The notes beneath the pieces are model-generated. The model was not told where the DNA came from, ran no database searches, and worked only from the letters and a program-made list of their open reading frames with translations. Shown piece by piece: positions 60,765 to 64,000 of a DNA stretch of 64,000 nt; within the stretch, counting starts at the first letter, position 1; each line of letters opens with the position of its first letter. The stretch is taken from positions 177,761,741 through 177,825,740 of the forward strand of contig CM041465.1 in the NCBI GenBank assembly GCA_023213395.1, written 5' to 3'. Source of the DNA: Cycas panzhihuaensis. Its lineage: Eukaryota > Cycadophyta. The position numbers and the translations under genes are program-made.

Positions 60765-62150
60765 ATCATTCATCTTAACCATATCCAGGCCCCTTTGGGT
60801 ATCCACCCTGATATCTAGCAAGTATTAGATCAATACCAATTAGTATTTACTCTGTTACCTACCATCCCCCTGCTCGATCAAGGTTTTTACCATACTATTG
60901 AGTTACAAAGTTTACACGACCTGATTAGCCTTCAACCATACAGGAACTTCTATTTTCAAAAAAATGAAATAAAAAAAATCACAAGGGAATTATTGGACAT
61001 GGGTATTATCCAACCTAGTAAAAGCCTGTATGTGGCACCCATCATTTTAGTTCACAAAAAAGATGGCTCTTTCTAACTTTACATTGACTATCGTGTGCTG
61101 AATAAAATCACCATAAAAAATAAGTTTCTCATGCCACGAATCGATGACATGTTAGATGAAATCCATGGGGCAGCAATTTTCACCATACTTGATTTACAGT
61201 CAAGATATTACCAAATCTCTATCTTGCTAAAGGATCAACACAAAACGGCCTTCCAAACCCACCATGGCCATTTTAAGTTCTAGGTCATGCCCTTTGGCCT
61301 ATGTAATACTCTGGCCACCTTTTAGACCCTTATGAACAAGATATTTTCCCTATACCTACAAAAAATTTTCATTGTCTTCTTTGACGATATTCTTATCTAT
61401 AGCTCAAACATGCCTACTCACATTCTGCATCTAGAAACAGTCCTTTAAATCCTACCTGAAATAAACTATATGCTAAACTCTCCAAATGTGAGTTTGGGAA
61501 ATATGAACTATAATACCTTGGTTATATTATAGGGGTTTAGGCGAATCTCGATAAAATCTCTATCATCCCTAATTGGCCAACCCTAGAAACCTTGACTCGA
61601 TTGCAGGTTTTCTTAGGACTTACCAGATTCTATCATCGGTTTGTTCGAAATTATGCCACACTAACCAACCCCTTAACCCACTTACTTCAGAAGGATTCCT
61701 TCTAATGGTCCCTCTCAGATAATGAGGCCTTCCTCCATCTAGAGGAGGTCATGACAGCCGCCCCAATTTTAGCCTTTTCTAACTTTTATCAGCCTTTCCA
61801 ATTAGAATGCGATGCCTTTGGGTTTAGACTGGGTGCAATCTTAATGCAAGACTTCTACCCCATCACCTTGAAAGTTGAAAATTTAAAGATCATGAGTGTA
61901 GATTATCTACCTATTAAAAAGAAATGTGGGTCATCCTCCATGCTGTTGACAAGTGGTGACAGTATCTACTTGGTTCTAAATTTACTATCCTCATTGATCA
62001 TGATAACCTTTGCTGCTTACTAGATCAACCAGTCCTCTCAGAAGAGTAGGCTAAATGGGTCGACTGCCTCCAAGTTTTTGATTTTATAATCACATATAAA
62101 AAAGATAAAGATAACATTGTGGCAGATGCTCTCTCGAGGCTACCTTCACC
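60765..62150 (+). pseudogene. Element B reverse transcriptase and RNase H
   Basis: RT blocks: IIQPSKSLYVAPIILVHKKDG-like sequence near 61005-61060, [14 protein letters not shown] at 61088-61128, FTILDLQSRYYQI near 61180, MPFGLCNTLATF near 61290, and the catalytic FFDDILIYS at 61378-61404 with both Asp. RNase H begins at about 61790 with FQLECDAFGFRLGAILM. Frameshifts occur between 61300 and 61750 and again near 61900. The end DALSRLPS is at 62122. The RT lineage is gypsy. Confidence 0.87.
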
Positions 62151-62329
62151 TACACTTGACGATAACACTGATCACATTAAGGACCCCACCATTTATGCCA
62201 TTTCTTCCCCACAGCTGACATGGATACATGATTTAGCCACAACTAACCAAACCCAACCTGATTTTATGCACTGGGCTAATAAGGTCCATACTCATAAGAG
62301 TTGGTCCATCCATAATAATCTTCTCTTAT

Positions 62330-63420
62330 ACTAAAATTGCATATTCGTACACCCTCACTCAGTTTTTATCTCATAAATTTTATCATAATATCATTCTTCC
62401 CCTCTTGGCGATCATTCAAGTTTTGATAAAACTTACTATAGGATACGTTCTGATTTCTTTTGGCTAGAAATGAAATCTACCATCATTACCTTTATCTTAG
62501 AATGTGAGACATGCCAATATAACAAAGTTGATACAAAACCCTAACTAGGCCTCCTTTAACCATTGCACATCCCATAAGGTAAATGGTAAGATATTGCTAT
62601 GGACTTTATAACGGGCCTACCACTATTTGCCAGATCTGACTCCATTTTAGTAGTCATAGATAGGTTGACAAAATACACCCACTTCTTACCTACCTGCACA
62701 ACCTATAAAGCTCCACGTATCGTTGATATTTACATCCAAATAATATTTTGTTTGCATAGTTTTCCATCCACCATTGTATGTGATCACGACCCTAAATTCA
62801 CTATCTCCTTCTGGTCAGAGCATTTTTGTGTGTCAGGAACATCATTCAACATGAGTTATGTATACCATCCACAGACCAATGGCCAATCTAAGGTTCTTAA
62901 CAAAAGTTTGGAGACTTACTTATGTTGCTTTGTATCTGACCACTACTCTAAATGGATATCATGGCTAGCCCTAGCTGAGTATTGGTACAACTTCTCACAC
63001 CATCCAACCATTGGAATGTCCCTACTTTTGGCCCTCTATTGGTATCCCCTACCGTCCGACCATACCTTGGCTACCAACCTCTGCACGACAATAACACAAA
63101 AAAAACTGTAGTATATGGACCAAATTCTCCACACCCTTAAATAAAACCTATCTATGGCCTAAGATCGAATAAAATAATTAGCAAACTGCCACCGCTCTGA
63201 TCGCTTCTTCAATATTGGTGATCTTGTATTCCTTCATCTCTAACCTTATAAGTAACAATCCCTTCGCCATCATAAGAACTACAAACTTAGCCCTTGATAT
63301 CATGGCCCCTATAAGTCCTTAAATGTATTGGTGAAGTTGTATATGCTCTTGACCTTTCCCCCACCATAAATATCCATAATGTTTTTCGTGTCTCTTGTCT
63401 TTGGAAGTGTCTAAGCAAAA
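62330..63420 (+). pseudogene. Element B integrase
   Basis: The zinc domain near 62400-62530 ends in CETCQYNK. The catalytic core has MDFITGLPLFARSDSILVV at 62599 (first Asp) and TIVCDHDPKFTISFW near 62773 (second Asp). The GQSKVLNKSLETYL motif near 62880 has Lys where the catalytic Glu is expected, a one-base G-to-A change. The C-terminal part has GDLVFLHL near 63220 and HGPYKSLNV near 63303. A 170-codon open stretch (62599-63111) holds the whole core. Inactive because of the Glu loss and flanking stops. Confidence 0.87.
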
Positions 63421-63450
63421 CCCATATTTCCCAGACAACCCTTCTAAACT

Positions 63451-63863
63451 TGTTACATAACTTATCCGGCTAAGTTATGTAAACCACTAGTATACATAGA
63501 GCTATCAACAATTTATAAGATAAGGTTAATTATCAAACTTTATGCATGTGCCATCAAGTTGTCCAATGGTATATATGGTTGCTATTATATAATAGAATAT
63601 AAGGTTGCTTAGGCTACCAATAGGATTATATGTATAAGACCCTCTTTTGTCTATATAAGAGTCATAAATTGTAAATGATGGTTATCTTAATAGAACTTTT
63701 TATAAAGATTATGCTTCGGTGCTTTCTATTTTGGGTGATCATTTAGCGCTCTGGTGTTCCTGTGAAACCCTTGGTCAATTTGTTTGCCCTATTGGATAAA
63801 ACTACGTGGTTGTGGTTGTCATTCTCTGCTATCTCAATAGTGCTGATGAGAAGAAACATCTCA
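63451..63863 (+). repeat. 3' LTR of element B
   Basis: Starts TGTTACATAACTTATCC, ends ATCTCA at 63863. Partner of 33800-34213; the differences are mostly transitions. No strong polypurine tract survives directly before it. Confidence 0.92.
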
Positions 63864-64000
63864 TTATGCTTCAAAGCTTCAACTCGGCAATACTTCCTCA
63901 TGGATGAGGTATTGTATAAGCAATCATTCAATGGCATTCTTTGTGAATTCCATGATAGCATTTGTGGAGGCTATATCAGAGGCCAATCCATACCCCAATG
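63864..64000 (+). pseudogene. Element A integrase zinc domain (resumes after B)
   Basis: QYFLMDEVLYKQSFNGIL matches QYFLVDEVLYKRSFDGIL in C at 52447. HDSICGGYIRGQSIPQ follows, part of the HHCC zinc-binding N-terminal domain. The sequence begins with TTATG, the right target duplication of B. It is cut by the window end. Confidence 0.9.

Larger units (their letters stand above)
33800..63863 (+). mobile_element. Element B: Ty3/gypsy retrotransposon inside A's integrase
   Basis: 414-bp LTRs at 33800-34213 and 63451-63863, both starting TGTTA. The flanks are ctatg (33795-33799) and ttatg (63864-63868), a 5-bp target duplication with one change. Gag and protease are at 35501-37148 and RT to integrase at 60765-63420; the two halves are separated by element C. 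B's own length is about 6.45 kb. By eye the LTRs differ at roughly one site in eight over the first 230 bp. Its gag and integrase tail are related to element G. Confidence 0.93.

Overview
This is intergenic DNA from a plant. The evidence is the content: plant L1-type LINEs with a C-terminal RNase H, Ty1/copia and Ty3/gypsy (chromovirus and Tat) retrotransposons, initiator-Met-tRNA primer sites and a plant mobile domain (PMD) gene. No host gene could be supported. Such deep nesting suggests a large, repeat-rich genome; the species cannot be told from the sequence.

Left third. Positions 1-1735 are a compound TA/TG microsatellite. About 2.96-9.14 kb is an old Ty1/copia element (E, + strand) broken by three insertions: a 5'-truncated LINE (3276-4287, 14-bp target duplication), a relic LTR of a Tat family (4827 to about 6445) and a near full-length LINE (9140-15298, minus strand, 15-bp target duplication) lying inside E's 3' LTR. 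Positions 15314-18000 are AT-rich and featureless apart from a short microsatellite.

Right two thirds form one nested stack. A decayed minus-strand Ty3/gypsy element F (RT, RNase H and integrase at 18.3-19.6 kb) was split by chromovirus G (19646-25011, minus) and, about 20 bp beyond G, by Tat element A (from about 25036, running past the right end). A was split inside its integrase by gypsy element B (33800-63863). B was split between protease and RT by Tat element C (37154-60759). C was split inside its 5' LTR by chromovirus D (38044-45023). Each junction from B to D has a 5-bp target duplication, exact or one base off. For B and D the empty site can also be read from a second copy (C's integrase and C's 3' LTR). 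LTR divergence by eye falls B > C > D, as the nesting requires. A, C and the relic LTR are one family at different ages; B and G are another.

Almost every break in these coding regions is a TAG, TGA or TAA where relatives have Gln, Arg or Trp. This is the expected result of deamination of methylated cytosine at CG and CHG sites.

The most unusual region is C. Beyond gag, protease, RT, RNase H and integrase it carries, between integrase and the 3' LTR, (i) a reverse-strand gene with a plant mobile domain and two apparent introns whose removal keeps the frame, (ii) an LTR-like promoter-type module within that gene's first intron, and (iii) a separate sense-strand second RNase H just before the 3' LTR.
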